Source: CAYVAP01 sp964521065 (GTDB lineage Bacteria > Bacteroidota > Bacteroidia > J057). Taken from it: DNA of 45,125 nt. Positions 33,205 through 42,089 of this stretch are shown here, piece by piece (within the stretch, counting starts at the first letter, position 1; the number at the start of each line of letters is the position of its first letter). The position numbers were made by a program, and so were the translations under genes. The stretch spans positions 1 to 45,125 of the forward strand of contig CAZFPQ010000019.1 in NCBI GenBank assembly GCA_964521065.1, read 5' to 3'. The notes beneath the pieces are model-generated. The model was given only the letters and a program-made list of their open reading frames with translations. It ran no database searches and was not told the DNA's origin.

Positions 33205-34143
33205 ATGGATTTGCTAAGATATATATGTTCCATCACCTTTCTAGGTGGACTTACTTTGGGTGCTCAACCAAACCTAAAGGTAGATACCCTGTGGTCAATG
33301 ATCCCACAGACTCACCAATATCTCCATCTAAAGATTCCAGTAGGTGAGTTATTTGTTAACTCCTCGCAGGTTTGCGGCTTGAGCTTAACCCAGCTAAGCG
33401 CTCCTAATTCAGAGGCGGAGTTGCAAATGCAAGAAGAAGTAGACGGCAACAGTAACCAACACCGCTATCTTGAGTTGGGTACCAGAGAACTTACTCCAAA
33501 AGGAACCGAATCAGCCAGTTCTAACCTTAGGGTTGCTGGCGATTTTTCTTCCCTCAATGCCTATGGTTCACCCGAGGCATTTCGTTCAGAAATCGCACTT
33601 GACCCTAATCTTTCTACTGATTTGTTTTTGGATCTTGGAGTAGGTGCTACTCGCCTGGATTTATCCAGCCTGAGCCTCAGAACCCTTTCGGTGAAGTCCG
33701 CCTTTTCTGATGTCATGTTGACCTATGACCAGCCCAACCAAATCAATATGGAAAAGCTGTTCATCCACGCAACCCGGGGAGATGTTATCCTCAAACAACC
33801 CGAACTCGCCAAGGCACGGCACATTGTGGTTAAAAATGACATGGGACACACCAAACTGATCATCGGGGACAAACACCTCCCCCACTCTACCATTTCGGTA
33901 CACGCTGGTACGGGTGGATGTACCTTGATCATTGATCAGGATCAGCCTACTAGAATCATCGTTAAGGCAGGAATTTTTGCTGATGAGGAATTTGGCTCGG
34001 GCTTTACCAAAATAGGTGATCACGTATACGCCAATCAGAGCTATACGGAACATTGCCAAGCCGGAGACCGGGGCTGTGCCCATAGCACCACAGTCATTTG
34101 CAACCTAGACCTAGGCACCTTAGCAGTGATGGAGAAGCGGTAG
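33205..34143 (+). CDS. Secreted beta-repeat (toast-rack-like) protein
   Basis: The ATG at 33205 gives 312 residues with a signal peptide (YICSITFLGGLTLGAQ). The body contains repeated short strands with alternating Leu/Val and Asp/Ser (LFLDLGVGATRLDLSSLSL, LSVKSAFSDVMLTYDQ, LFIHATRGDVILKQPE, IVVKNDMGHTKLIIG), as in the stacked-beta toast-rack/DUF2154 or DUF4097 kind of proteins, which are usually exported or LiaF-like. Three cysteines near the C-terminus (EHCQAGDRGCAHSTTVIC) may form disulfides. Function unknown; a strong terminator-like hairpin follows. Confidence 0.6.
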   Translation: MDLLRYICSITFLGGLTLGAQPNLKVDTLWSMIPQTHQYLHLKIPVGELFVNSSQVCGLSLTQLSAPNSEAELQMQEEVDGNSNQHRYLELGTRELTPKGTESASSNLRVAGDFSSLNAYGSPEAFRSEIALDPNLSTDLFLDLGVGATRLDLSSLSLRTLSVKSAFSDVMLTYDQPNQINMEKLFIHATRGDVILKQPELAKARHIVVKNDMGHTKLIIGDKHLPHSTISVHAGTGGCTLIIDQDQPTRIIVKAGIFADEEFGSGFTKIGDHVYANQSYTEHCQAGDRGCAHSTTVICNLDLGTLAVMEKR

Positions 34144-34174
34144 AGTTATCGCCACCTTTCCTTGAAAAAATACC

Positions 34175-34205
34175 AAAAGCTCCCCCATATCAGGGTAGCT
34201 TTTTT
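34175..34205. terminator. Bidirectional intrinsic terminator
   Basis: AAAAGCT (34175-34181) pairs with AGCTTTT (34197-34203), with an inner CCC/GGG pair after one mismatch; a T-tract follows on the + strand and A-tract precedes. It lies between the convergent genes ending at 34143 and 34233 and can serve both. Confidence 0.75.
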
Positions 34206-34232
34206 GATGGCAGGGTGGAATAACTATGAGGA

Positions 34233-37200
34233 TCATTCCTTGCGCACAATCCAAGACTGTACCCAATCCTCTCCACAAGCTTGAAGCAGATATAGGCCAG
34301 GAGAAAGCCGCTGGGTAGAGATGCGAACCTGCCCATCAAAGGATGTTAACTCATTTGTCCAAACTTCCTTTCCTTGCAAGTCATACCATCGTAGGCTCGA
34401 GATTTGGCCACCTTGTTCTCCATATTTCCTCAAAATCACAAAGTCCTTGAACGGATTAGGAAAGACTTGCCAAGGGGCCGATGAACTAATCTCGACCAGA
34501 GAAGTAGTCACGGTCACTGGCTCGCAAAGCACCTTGCGGTCACAAGCACCCAGGGCCATCAGACAAAGTTGATAATTCCCAGCCTGGTATTGGTGGGTTG
34601 GCTCAAACAAAGTGCTCCCCAGGCCATCCCCGAAGGCCCATAAAAAGCTATCTGCATGGACAGTTTGATTGGTCAGTGTAAGTACCCCTTGGAGACTGAT
34701 GTCATCTACGGTGAAGCCGATGGCGACGCTATCTTCGCAGGCTACCGTGACCATTTGGCAAAAAGTATCGGTTTCACAAGGGCCAAAAGCAATCAGACAC
34801 ACTTCGTACATCCCAGGCTCAGCGTAGCGATGTACGGGGCTGGGTTCGTGGGAACTTGCTCCATCCCCAAAGGACCACAAGTAGCCTTCTGCGTTTACGC
34901 TTTGGTTAAAAAAGGAGACGTTCAGGTCAGATGCATCTTGGTTATACGTAAAGTCAGCCGCTGAGGGATCGCAGTCTGCCTCAACCACCTTCATCAAGGT
35001 ATCAATGTCACAAGGGCCTTGGGTAATCAAAAATACGGTGTACAAGCCTGGCGATGGGTACTGATGCCTAGGGTTGGCAACCGTATCGGTATCTCCATCT
35101 CCGAAAGACCAGAGGTAGCTGTTTACATTGCTGCTTTGGTCCGCGAAATCGACGGTGAGGTTACTGGTGTCGCTTTCAAAGGTGAAGCCAATTTCAGAAG
35201 TGTCGCATTCCACCGTGACCGTCTGACAAAGGGTATCGATGTCGCAGGGTCCCCAGCCGATCAGGCAGACCGTGTAGGTGCCTGGAGATGGATAGGCGTG
35301 GGTAGGGCTCATCACGGTATCTCCGCTGCCATCGCCAAAGTCCCAGAAGTAATGGTCCAGGTTGCTGCTTTGATCCAGAAAGTGAACGGTAAGATTAGTG
35401 GTGTCGCTTTCAACGGCGAAGGCAATCGTGGAAGTATCGCATTCAGCGGTCACGGCCTGACAGAGCGTATCGATGTCACAAGGGCCTTGGGTAATCAGGC
35501 AAACAGTATAGACACCGGGACTAGTATATTGATAGCTGGGGGATGCTTCAACCGAAGTCCCTCCGTCCCCGAAAGACCAGGCGTAGGTAAACACATTGCT
35601 GCTTTGATTCGTGAACTGAAAAGTCAAATTGCTGGTGTCTGACTCAAAAACAAATCCAATCTCCGAGGTATCGCAGCTCACAGTTACCATTTGGCAAAGG
35701 GTATCAACGTCACAGAGTCCCCTGGTAACCAAACAGACCTCATAAGTTCCTGGCTGAGAGTAGGTATGGACGGAGCTCGCAAAGGTATCCATGGCGCCAT
35801 CGCCAAAATCCCAGAAATAGGTATCTACCCCTTTGCTGCTATCGGAAAAGCTAACCGTTAGATTGCTGGGATCAGAGCTGAAGCCAAAGCCAATGGTCGA
35901 GGTATCGCAAAACACTTCGATTTCACGACAAAGGGTATCTAAGCCACATAGCCCCCCCGTGATCACACAGATTGGGTAAATTCCAGGCGTAAGATAGGTA
36001 TGAACCGGATGGGCATCGAGCGAGAAGTTGTCATCGCCAAAATCCCAAAAGTAGGAATCCAAGCCGGGCGTCAAGCCGATAAAGCTAACCGTCAGGTTGC
36101 TGGGATCACTCACGTAGGTAAAGTCCATGGCTGCTTGGTCTCCTGGCTCACAGGGCACAAAGACTGATTGACAAAAGGTATCTTGCCTACAACTATCGCT
36201 GGCGACTAAGCAGACACCATAGTTTCCCGGCCCGGGATAGGGATGACTGGGATTGATGTCAGCAGAAAAGTTGCCATCCCCAAAGTCCCACTGATAGCTC
36301 ACGGTACCGGGGGCTTGGGTAGTGTTGGTAAAATTAATCAGGTATGCCCCCCCTGTATCAGCTTGAAAACCCGCCATTATTCCTCCTGTCAGGCAGCCCT
36401 CGCCATAGCTTGCCACAAAGAAGCTGTTGCAGCAGGCGGTGGCTGGCTGGGTAATATTGAAGCCGCCAAAATCAGCGGGCGGGTCCACATTGCCCACCAT
36501 CAGCAAGCGCCCATTTGATGCGGCGGCCACCCCGGTGACTTCATCAGGAAAGCCAGGCGCATTGACGGCATCCAAGTAATTGGTCTGGCCGTCATCGGCA
36601 TCCAAGCTGGCAAACCAAAGGTCGCTCACTCCATTCATAACGCGGGTGCTGCCGATGGTCAGGGTATCTCGATACTCTCCACCGATAAAAACTTGGGCGG
36701 TATCCGCCGCTAAGGCTCGTATCATGGCACTTCCTTGGTCGCCGTAGTTCAGCCCTTTGATCCACATGGGAACCCCGTTGCCCGAAGCTTTGGCGAGAAA
36801 TCCATAGGGCTGTACAAAACCAAAGAAAGGAGGAGGAAAATCAGTGAGTGAATCACTGCCCCATTGTATTTTTTCTACATATGGCCCCGCCACATAAACC
36901 TCTCCCTTGGGGTCCACTGCAATGCGCGAAGTCTGGACTTGACTTGAAAAAGAGGCTACCGGTGCCCCAGGAACTAGGGCTTGGGCCCAGGCAACTTGAC
37001 CATTGCTATCTAGGCGAGCGATGAAGCCCGCTTCTCCAAAATCGGTACTCAGTGAGGGGGTACCTGGCCCAAAGTCAAAATCTGGATTGGCACCCGATAT
37101 TTCGGGCGAAAAAGAACCACAGACCACCACTCCTTCCTCAGAACTGGCTGCGAGGTCAACAATAAATGAGCGCGAGGCCCCATTGGTGAGTGTGGCCCAA

Positions 37201-37874
37201 TACACGGTCCCATTTGAATCATATTGAGCCACAAACCCTTGCGGAATTCGAAACCCATTGTTGGGATCTGCAGGCAGGCTAAAAGTCTGAGTTCCAATGG
37301 TGATGCTTTGGGAATTTTGCACAAAAACTCCAAAGCTCCCTCCTATCGAAATGCGCCCATTCGGGCTCACCGCAATGCTGCCAAAGGCCAAACCGGCCGG
37401 ATTTTGGCCTGAGATGGGCTGAAAATGTCCCAGGTATTGTCCCATGCTGTCAAACCTCAGCACCAAATAGGGAACGGTGATGCCAAATATTTCTTGGCCT
37501 TGGACCTTGAGGGTATCACCGACAGACACAAGGGCATAGATATTTTCTTGTGCATCCAGGGCTATAGACAGCACCTCCTCATCCGAGGAACCCGTTAAGA
37601 GGACATGCCACAGCAGGTTCCCGTTGGGATCAAACTTAATGAGGAATCCATCCCGAAACCCCTCTGAGTCAACCGTCCCAGAAGGGAAGATCATGGTATT
37701 GCCAAAGCTTCCCCCCGCGTAGATATGGCCACTAAGGCCTACTTCGAGATCCCTGGCCAGTTCCTCCGAGAGGCCATGAATAGGGCTAACCCAATCAAAT
37801 CCAGACTGAGCCGGAGAAAGAGCCATGCCAAAACCTAGCAAGGCGATAAAAATCAATAGACGAGACATGATCAT
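34233..37874 (-). CDS. Secreted eight-PKD-repeat protein with T9SS sorting domain
   Basis: A 1213-residue exported protein. A signal peptide (LLIFIALLGFGMALSPAQS) is followed by a beta-propeller-like region with SBBP-type repeats (about 30-490; GFLIKFDPNGNLLWHV, RLDSNGQVAWAQAL), then eight PKD repeats starting near residues 494, 575, 656, 734, 812, 890, 968 and 1046, each with WxFGDG and Tyr-x-VCL. The C-terminal 90 residues (VFPNPFKDFVIL, WYDLQGKEVW, LSPGLYLLQACG) are a type A T9SS sorting domain, so the protein is exported through PorSS and processed or anchored at the surface. Each repeat has four Cys except the sixth. Repeats 3-7 share near-identical DNA, showing recent expansion. Confidence 0.93.
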   Translation of the reverse strand: MIMSRLLIFIALLGFGMALSPAQSGFDWVSPIHGLSEELARDLEVGLSGHIYAGGSFGNTMIFPSGTVDSEGFRDGFLIKFDPNGNLLWHVLLTGSSDEEVLSIALDAQENIYALVSVGDTLKVQGQEIFGITVPYLVLRFDSMGQYLGHFQPISGQNPAGLAFGSIAVSPNGRISIGGSFGVFVQNSQSITIGTQTFSLPADPNNGFRIPQGFVAQYDSNGTVYWATLTNGASRSFIVDLAASSEEGVVVCGSFSPEISGANPDFDFGPGTPSLSTDFGEAGFIARLDSNGQVAWAQALVPGAPVASFSSQVQTSRIAVDPKGEVYVAGPYVEKIQWGSDSLTDFPPPFFGFVQPYGFLAKASGNGVPMWIKGLNYGDQGSAMIRALAADTAQVFIGGEYRDTLTIGSTRVMNGVSDLWFASLDADDGQTNYLDAVNAPGFPDEVTGVAAASNGRLLMVGNVDPPADFGGFNITQPATACCNSFFVASYGEGCLTGGIMAGFQADTGGAYLINFTNTTQAPGTVSYQWDFGDGNFSADINPSHPYPGPGNYGVCLVASDSCRQDTFCQSVFVPCEPGDQAAMDFTYVSDPSNLTVSFIGLTPGLDSYFWDFGDDNFSLDAHPVHTYLTPGIYPICVITGGLCGLDTLCREIEVFCDTSTIGFGFSSDPSNLTVSFSDSSKGVDTYFWDFGDGAMDTFASSVHTYSQPGTYEVCLVTRGLCDVDTLCQMVTVSCDTSEIGFVFESDTSNLTFQFTNQSSNVFTYAWSFGDGGTSVEASPSYQYTSPGVYTVCLITQGPCDIDTLCQAVTAECDTSTIAFAVESDTTNLTVHFLDQSSNLDHYFWDFGDGSGDTVMSPTHAYPSPGTYTVCLIGWGPCDIDTLCQTVTVECDTSEIGFTFESDTSNLTVDFADQSSNVNSYLWSFGDGDTDTVANPRHQYPSPGLYTVFLITQGPCDIDTLMKVVEADCDPSAADFTYNQDASDLNVSFFNQSVNAEGYLWSFGDGASSHEPSPVHRYAEPGMYEVCLIAFGPCETDTFCQMVTVACEDSVAIGFTVDDISLQGVLTLTNQTVHADSFLWAFGDGLGSTLFEPTHQYQAGNYQLCLMALGACDRKVLCEPVTVTTSLVEISSSAPWQVFPNPFKDFVILRKYGEQGGQISSLRWYDLQGKEVWTNELTSFDGQVRISTQRLSPGLYLLQACGEDWVQSWIVRKE

Positions 37875-38001
37875 TTAGTTAGGGTGTAAACTCAGCGCAT
37901 GAAGCCGCTTGTTCATCCCTACTGGGTTTCTCGCCGAGGGGGATCATGGCGGGAAAATCTTTTCTTTAGAAACTTTGTTGGCGGAGCCGGCTCATCTATC
38001 A

Positions 38002-38428
38002 ACCGCCCTCTCAAAACACGCTGCTTCGGATTTCCAGCCCGCGATGCTGGCCTGTGCGTAATCCGAAGTGAGAACCACTCTAAGCGGCGCAGAGCCCGTG
38101 TTGTCGGTGAGATCCTTCCTCCCTGCGGTCGATCAGGATGACTCTGGAGATAGAGGGCTGACGCGTGGACACCCTCACCGCCCCCAAAACACGCTGCTTC
38201 GGATTTCCAGCCCGCGATGCCGGCCTGTGCGTAATCCGAAGTGAGAACCACTCTAAGCGGCGCAGAGCCCGTGTTGTCGGTGAGATCCTTCCTCCCTGCG
38301 GTCGATCAGGATGACTCTGGAGATAGAGGGCTGACGCGTGGACACCCTCACCGCCCCCAAAACACGCTGCTTCGGATTTCCAGCCCGCGATGCCGGCCTG
38401 TGCGTAATCCGAAGTGGGAACCACCTTA
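38002..38428. repeat. Tandem repeat of 173-175 bp units, about 2.4 copies
   Basis: Units begin at 38002 (175 bp), 38177 (173 bp) and 38350 (partial, to about 38428). They are nearly identical; a CT indel and a T/C change distinguish the first from the others. Each holds the 9-bp inverted arms CTTCGGATT ... AATCCGAAG around a GC-rich centre, a REP-like structure. Long ORFs on the minus strand here arise from the repetition. The 127 bp before it hold nothing recognisable. Confidence 0.9.
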
Positions 38429-38484
38429 GCCACAAAAAGAAAACGACTAAATTGTTTGTTTAAACAACTTAGCCGCTTTTGCTG

Positions 38485-38556
38485 CATCCCGTAGGGGAAT
38501 CGAACCCCTGTTGCCAGAATGAAAATCTGGAGTCCTAACCGCTAGACGAACGGGAC
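38485..38556 (-). tRNA. tRNA-Glu (anticodon TTC)
   Basis: Read on the minus strand: acceptor GTCCCGT pairs with ACGGGAT (one G-U), D-arm GTCTAGCGGTTAGGAC, anticodon stem CCAGA/TCTGG with loop TTTTCAT (anticodon TTC), and T-arm AGGGGTTCGATTCCCCT. CCA is not encoded. It is single, adjacent to the 174-bp repeat array. Confidence 0.95.
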
Positions 38557-38874
38557 GTCACTGATCGATTTTCGATTGTGGGCACAAAGATAGAAGACAG
38601 ATGCGATCATGTCAAGCATTCTGGTAAAAAAATTCAAGATTTCAGCCTACCCAGAATCATTGATTTAAGTACGTTGATTCGCCCTAATCTTTATCATGAT
38701 GAACGATGATGAATCTTCTTCCCTGGGTCCATCACGCATCCCAACTTTGCCGCAGATTCATCCTGTCAGCGACATTTTGAATCGCCAAATTTGAGGGGAT
38801 TGGTTTTCCCCTTCTCACATGCTATTTTCGTCGCCATCGACGCCTGTTATTCATAATTTTAACCACATTTTAGT
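38557..38874. promoter_or_regulatory. Upstream region of gap with probable promoter
   Basis: 318 bp without a gene. A possible promoter for gap is TTGG at 38800-38803, 19 bases, then TATTTTCG at 38823-38830 (one mismatch to TAnnTTTG). GGGGA-N7-TCCCC at about 38794-38810 overlaps the upstream element. The region close to the tRNA should hold the tRNA promoter but I cannot place it. Confidence 0.35.
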
Positions 38875-39873
38875 ATGGCAATTAAAGTCGGAATCAATGG
38901 TTTTGGTCGTATCGGACGCCTCGTTTTTCGTTCCCTGCAAAGCAAAGCGGACGTAGAGGTAGTCAAGATCAACGACCTCACTGACAATGCGACCCTCGCT
39001 CATCTATTAAAATATGACTCCATCCATGGTCGCTTTGATGGGACGGTGGAATATGACGAAGAATCTTTGACCGTCAATGGCAAGCGCATTGTTGCTTCTG
39101 CGGAGCGCAATCCCGAAGCTTTGGCTTGGGGAGACCTCGACGTAGACGTAGTAGTAGAGTCTACGGGAATTTTCCGTTCACAGGAGAAAGCCAGCATGCA
39201 CTTGACTGCTGGAGCAAAGAAAGTAGTCATCTCTGCCCCTGCCAAGGGTAAGGTAGATGCCACGGTCGTATTAGGGGTAAATGACGACATCTTGACCCCA
39301 GACATGAAGATCATTTCTAATGCTTCTTGTACCACCAACTGCTTGGCTCCTATGGCCAAGGTGTTGCATGAGAAATTTGGAATTGAGTCTGGTTACATGA
39401 CTACGATCCACGCTTACACCGCAGACCAGCGCATCCAAGATGCTCCTCATGCAGATCTTCGTCGTGCTCGTGCAGCTGCCCTGAACTTGGTTCCTACCAG
39501 CACTGGCGCGGCCGTAGCTGTAGGATTGGTTCTTCCTGAACTACAAGGAAAACTGGACGGATTTGCAGCAAGGATTCCTACTCCTACTGGTTCTTTGACG
39601 GACCTTACTGCAGTACTCAGCACGGAAGCAAGTGCCGAAGAAATCAACGCAGCGATGAAAGAAGCGGCCGAGGGATCCCTCGCCGGAATCTTGGAGTATA
39701 CTGCTGATCCCATCGTATCAACTGACATCGTTACCCATCCTGCGAGCTGTATTTTTGACAGCCAGTTAACCAAGGCCAATGGAAAGTTGGTCAAGGTTGT
39801 AGGTTGGTATGACAATGAGTGGGGTTATTCTAACCGCGTAGCTGACCTATTGGTTAAGCTTGCTGCCCTTTAG
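38875..39873 (+). CDS. gap: Glyceraldehyde-3-phosphate dehydrogenase
   Basis: A 332-residue enzyme of standard length. The NAD-binding start is IKVGINGFGRIGRLVFRS; the catalytic Cys (C152) is in SNASCTTNCLAPMAK, and HAYTADQRIQDAPHADLRRA, VGLVLPELQGKLDG and WYDNEWGYSNRV are all typical of class I GAPDH. It oxidises glyceraldehyde-3-phosphate with phosphate and NAD(P) in glycolysis/gluconeogenesis. It is a single-gene unit, with an intrinsic terminator at 39905 and its own upstream region; no pgk or tpi gene is adjacent. Confidence 0.98.
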   Translation: MAIKVGINGFGRIGRLVFRSLQSKADVEVVKINDLTDNATLAHLLKYDSIHGRFDGTVEYDEESLTVNGKRIVASAERNPEALAWGDLDVDVVVESTGIFRSQEKASMHLTAGAKKVVISAPAKGKVDATVVLGVNDDILTPDMKIISNASCTTNCLAPMAKVLHEKFGIESGYMTTIHAYTADQRIQDAPHADLRRARAAALNLVPTSTGAAVAVGLVLPELQGKLDGFAARIPTPTGSLTDLTAVLSTEASAEEINAAMKEAAEGSLAGILEYTADPIVSTDIVTHPASCIFDSQLTKANGKLVKVVGWYDNEWGYSNRVADLLVKLAAL

Positions 39874-39904
39874 AAACCCACCCCGTAAAGGAATACCTTT
39901 AAAT

Positions 39905-39939
39905 GAGGTCGACTTGGAAAAGTTGGCCTCTTCTTTTTT
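39905..39939 (+). terminator. Rho-independent terminator of gap
   Basis: An 11-bp stem GAGGTCGACTT / AAGTTGGCCTC (39905-39915 with 39920-39930; two G-U pairs), GGAA loop, followed by TTCTTTTTT. Confidence 0.88.
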
Positions 39940-40207
39940 GTCTTGTTGGATCGACACTTTGACTAATGAAGCCGGGGTTTGGGTTATGAGCTGTGGCTAA
40001 AGGGATGCGTGATCGTCTCAACCTACCCCGTACTTCCTTACCCCGTTTATCGTTTTTCTTTTGACCTCCTGCTTACCCCGTTTACCAGGTCTACTTTGGC
40101 TTTTTGCTAATAGAGTGGTAGGGTGATAGTGGAGAGCGCTGGAAAAATTTAGAAGGATAAGAAATTGGGATTTCTTCCCCCATGTCCACCTTATCCTGGC
40201 TGAGAGC
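39940..40207. other. Intergenic region with TACCCCGT repeats
   Basis: Three TACCCCGT cores at about 40024, 40039 and 40074; two extend to CTTACCCCGTTTA (40037-40049, 40072-40084; 35 bp apart). One more core occurs at about 28746. No gene seen. Confidence 0.5.
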
Positions 40208-41719
40208 TCAAGGCTGGGGTAACTCCTCTGACTGGTTTTCTCTCACCATGGCCCCCAAACCTGCCACCAGGATGGGGAAGGTCAAGCTATTAGGAAAGGC
40301 CAGCATCGATTGATGTGGATAGTTAGCAAAGGCAAGACTCACCAGGGCGGCCGTGATCAAAGTCGGCAAGTAGTCATGCTTGCGGGTACGTCTCAGGTCA
40401 AAGCTAATTTTTACGGCAATAACCAGGAATAGGGCAATCACCCCCAGATATATCAAGAGCCCTATCCAGCCTGTTTCTACGGCAACTTGCACAAAGCCAC
40501 TATCAGGCGGAAATTGAGAAAGCAGGGTATAAGGTGAAAAAATTTGGCCAGACTCTCCTGTACTTCCCAATCCGTTGCCAATCGGGTGACTTTGTATGTA
40601 AGGTTGCACAAAGTCTTGGGTTTCTACTCGCTCAGCGAAGGAGGATGCCTTACTGGGTGAAAATGAAGACTGTAAACGAAGGAGAGAAGAGGATTTTACG
40701 GGGGCAAATATCAGCCCTACCCAAACCATGGCCAAGCCAAGCCCGAGAATTAGGACATTTCTTTGCCAGCTTAATAGGGCAAAGAAAAGGTAACCTAAAG
40801 GCAGCATGGCGAACCCTGTTCGTGTTCCACTTAACAGCAATCCACCAATTAAGATGCTTGCTGCACTCCACCACAATACCCTCGCAATTGGGGTCTGCTT
40901 GGGCTCCAGTCCAAGCCCCATGGCAAACAAAGCCGCCACTGCCATGGTGATGCCAAAATTACCTGGATTAGAATAAAAGCTATATTTTCTTAGTTCTCCT
41001 CCCAAGGACACCGATTCGAAGAATTCGGGATGACTGTAAAGCCAGTTCTGCTCAAAGGGTTGGAAACCCACAATAGCTTGGAAAAAGCCATAGAAAGCTC
41101 CTAGCACCGAAATCAGGACAAAAAATCGAATCCATTGTCTCACCTGCTTTGAGCCATCTATGGCAAAAAGTCCAATTGGAATCAACAACCAATAGGCACC
41201 TGTCCCTCTTACCGAATACAACCACGCAAGTGCATTGCTGGTAGAAGGATTAAACAGTTGAAAAAGACAGTAGGCCAGCCATATCAACACCCCCCAGGTA
41301 AGCGGAGAACGAAGCCGTGACCAGTCTCTGGGGTAGATTTGATGAATGAACACCCCAAAGGCCATAAAAACCAAGGTAGCATCAACCAAAAGGGAAAAGG
41401 GAAAGGCCCCGTCAACTCGCTTGAGCAGAGGAATCACCGAAGCCAGAAAAATCAGCATATAAAGCCCAAACCTCGGCTGAAACATCGAGGCAAATAGCAA
41501 GGGCAAAAAGATGACCATAGCCGATAAGGTCAAAGCCGATTGCCACCCTCCACTACCTACTAGACCCGCTACCAAAACCCCAAATAGCAACAACACAGCA
41601 TAACCAGCTGGGGTATCCATGCGGGGCCTAATGAATTGCTCAATAAGCCAACTTTTTAAATTCAGGGGGCTACGGGAGTCTTTTTCCATTTTCCTCCCAA
41701 GGTCAAACAAAAAAGCCAT
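40208..41719 (-). CDS. O-antigen ligase / polymerase-like membrane protein
   Basis: A 503-residue protein with about 12 membrane helices and the large periplasmic loop typical of the Wzy/WaaL (O-antigen ligase) fold: LLLSGTRTGFAMLPLGYLF carries the conserved Arg/Gly region, and SHPIGNGLGSTGESG (about 385-400) with PDSGFVQVAVETGWIG is the diagnostic loop. It likely ligates or polymerises surface polysaccharide. No glycosyltransferase gene is adjacent, so the polysaccharide cannot be named. The start at 41719 gives a short leader; Met 11 is an alternative. Confidence 0.85.
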   Translation of the reverse strand: MAFLFDLGRKMEKDSRSPLNLKSWLIEQFIRPRMDTPAGYAVLLLFGVLVAGLVGSGGWQSALTLSAMVIFLPLLFASMFQPRFGLYMLIFLASVIPLLKRVDGAFPFSLLVDATLVFMAFGVFIHQIYPRDWSRLRSPLTWGVLIWLAYCLFQLFNPSTSNALAWLYSVRGTGAYWLLIPIGLFAIDGSKQVRQWIRFFVLISVLGAFYGFFQAIVGFQPFEQNWLYSHPEFFESVSLGGELRKYSFYSNPGNFGITMAVAALFAMGLGLEPKQTPIARVLWWSAASILIGGLLLSGTRTGFAMLPLGYLFFALLSWQRNVLILGLGLAMVWVGLIFAPVKSSSLLRLQSSFSPSKASSFAERVETQDFVQPYIQSHPIGNGLGSTGESGQIFSPYTLLSQFPPDSGFVQVAVETGWIGLLIYLGVIALFLVIAVKISFDLRRTRKHDYLPTLITAALVSLAFANYPHQSMLAFPNSLTFPILVAGLGAMVRENQSEELPQP

Positions 41720-41833
41720 AGCCTATTTAAAAGTGACGCGGTTCAAATGCTGAAATGCAAAAAGCGATGAACGGGAGACATACAATCCCCTTCATCGCCT
41801 GTTACTTCAAAATGTGTGCCTGAGGGTTGTGGG

Positions 41834-41962
41834 TTAAAGCAATACAATTTTAACAAAAAAACCGACACAAACCGCGAAACATAGAGCTAACAAGGTTTTT
41901 TCTCTTAAACGTTCATGTTGGGTAAGAACGTAGTTTCTTTTCTTGGGATCGAGTGTGCTCAT
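41834..41962 (-). CDS. Small single-pass membrane protein, 42 aa
   Basis: A short ORF on the minus strand: MSTLDPKKRNYVLTQHERLR is a basic, helical N-terminus, followed by one hydrophobic helix (about residues 25-42) running to the C-terminus. This gives an N-in anchored peptide with almost no tail, a plan common among small regulators of membrane proteins. It lies 115 bp upstream of the O-antigen-ligase-like gene on the same strand and downstream of the GTPase module. No family known to me; support is the topology and charge pattern only. Confidence 0.5.
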   Translation of the reverse strand: MSTLDPKKRNYVLTQHERLREKTLLALCFAVCVGFFVKIVLL

Positions 41963-42089
41963 GACCAATTCTAGCTATAAAAAGTATTCGTACCTTTTTT
42001 GCATACGCTATTTAGCTAATAAACACCCTTGAACCCATGCTTGTTCATTGGACCGTTCTTTTTGATGTTCCAACGGTCACTATCCCCTT

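Noticed and set aside
34321..37412. Several plus-strand ORFs opposite the PKD gene
   Set aside because: They are antisense shadows of a repeat-rich gene with clear domains on the minus strand.
38002..38428. A CRISPR array
   Set aside because: Units of 173-175 bp are adjacent with no short direct repeat or unique spacers, and no cas genes are present.
37919..38487. Two minus-strand ORFs with near-identical sequence
   Set aside because: They come from the tandem repeats and one begins in the tRNA gene region; no domain or start signal.
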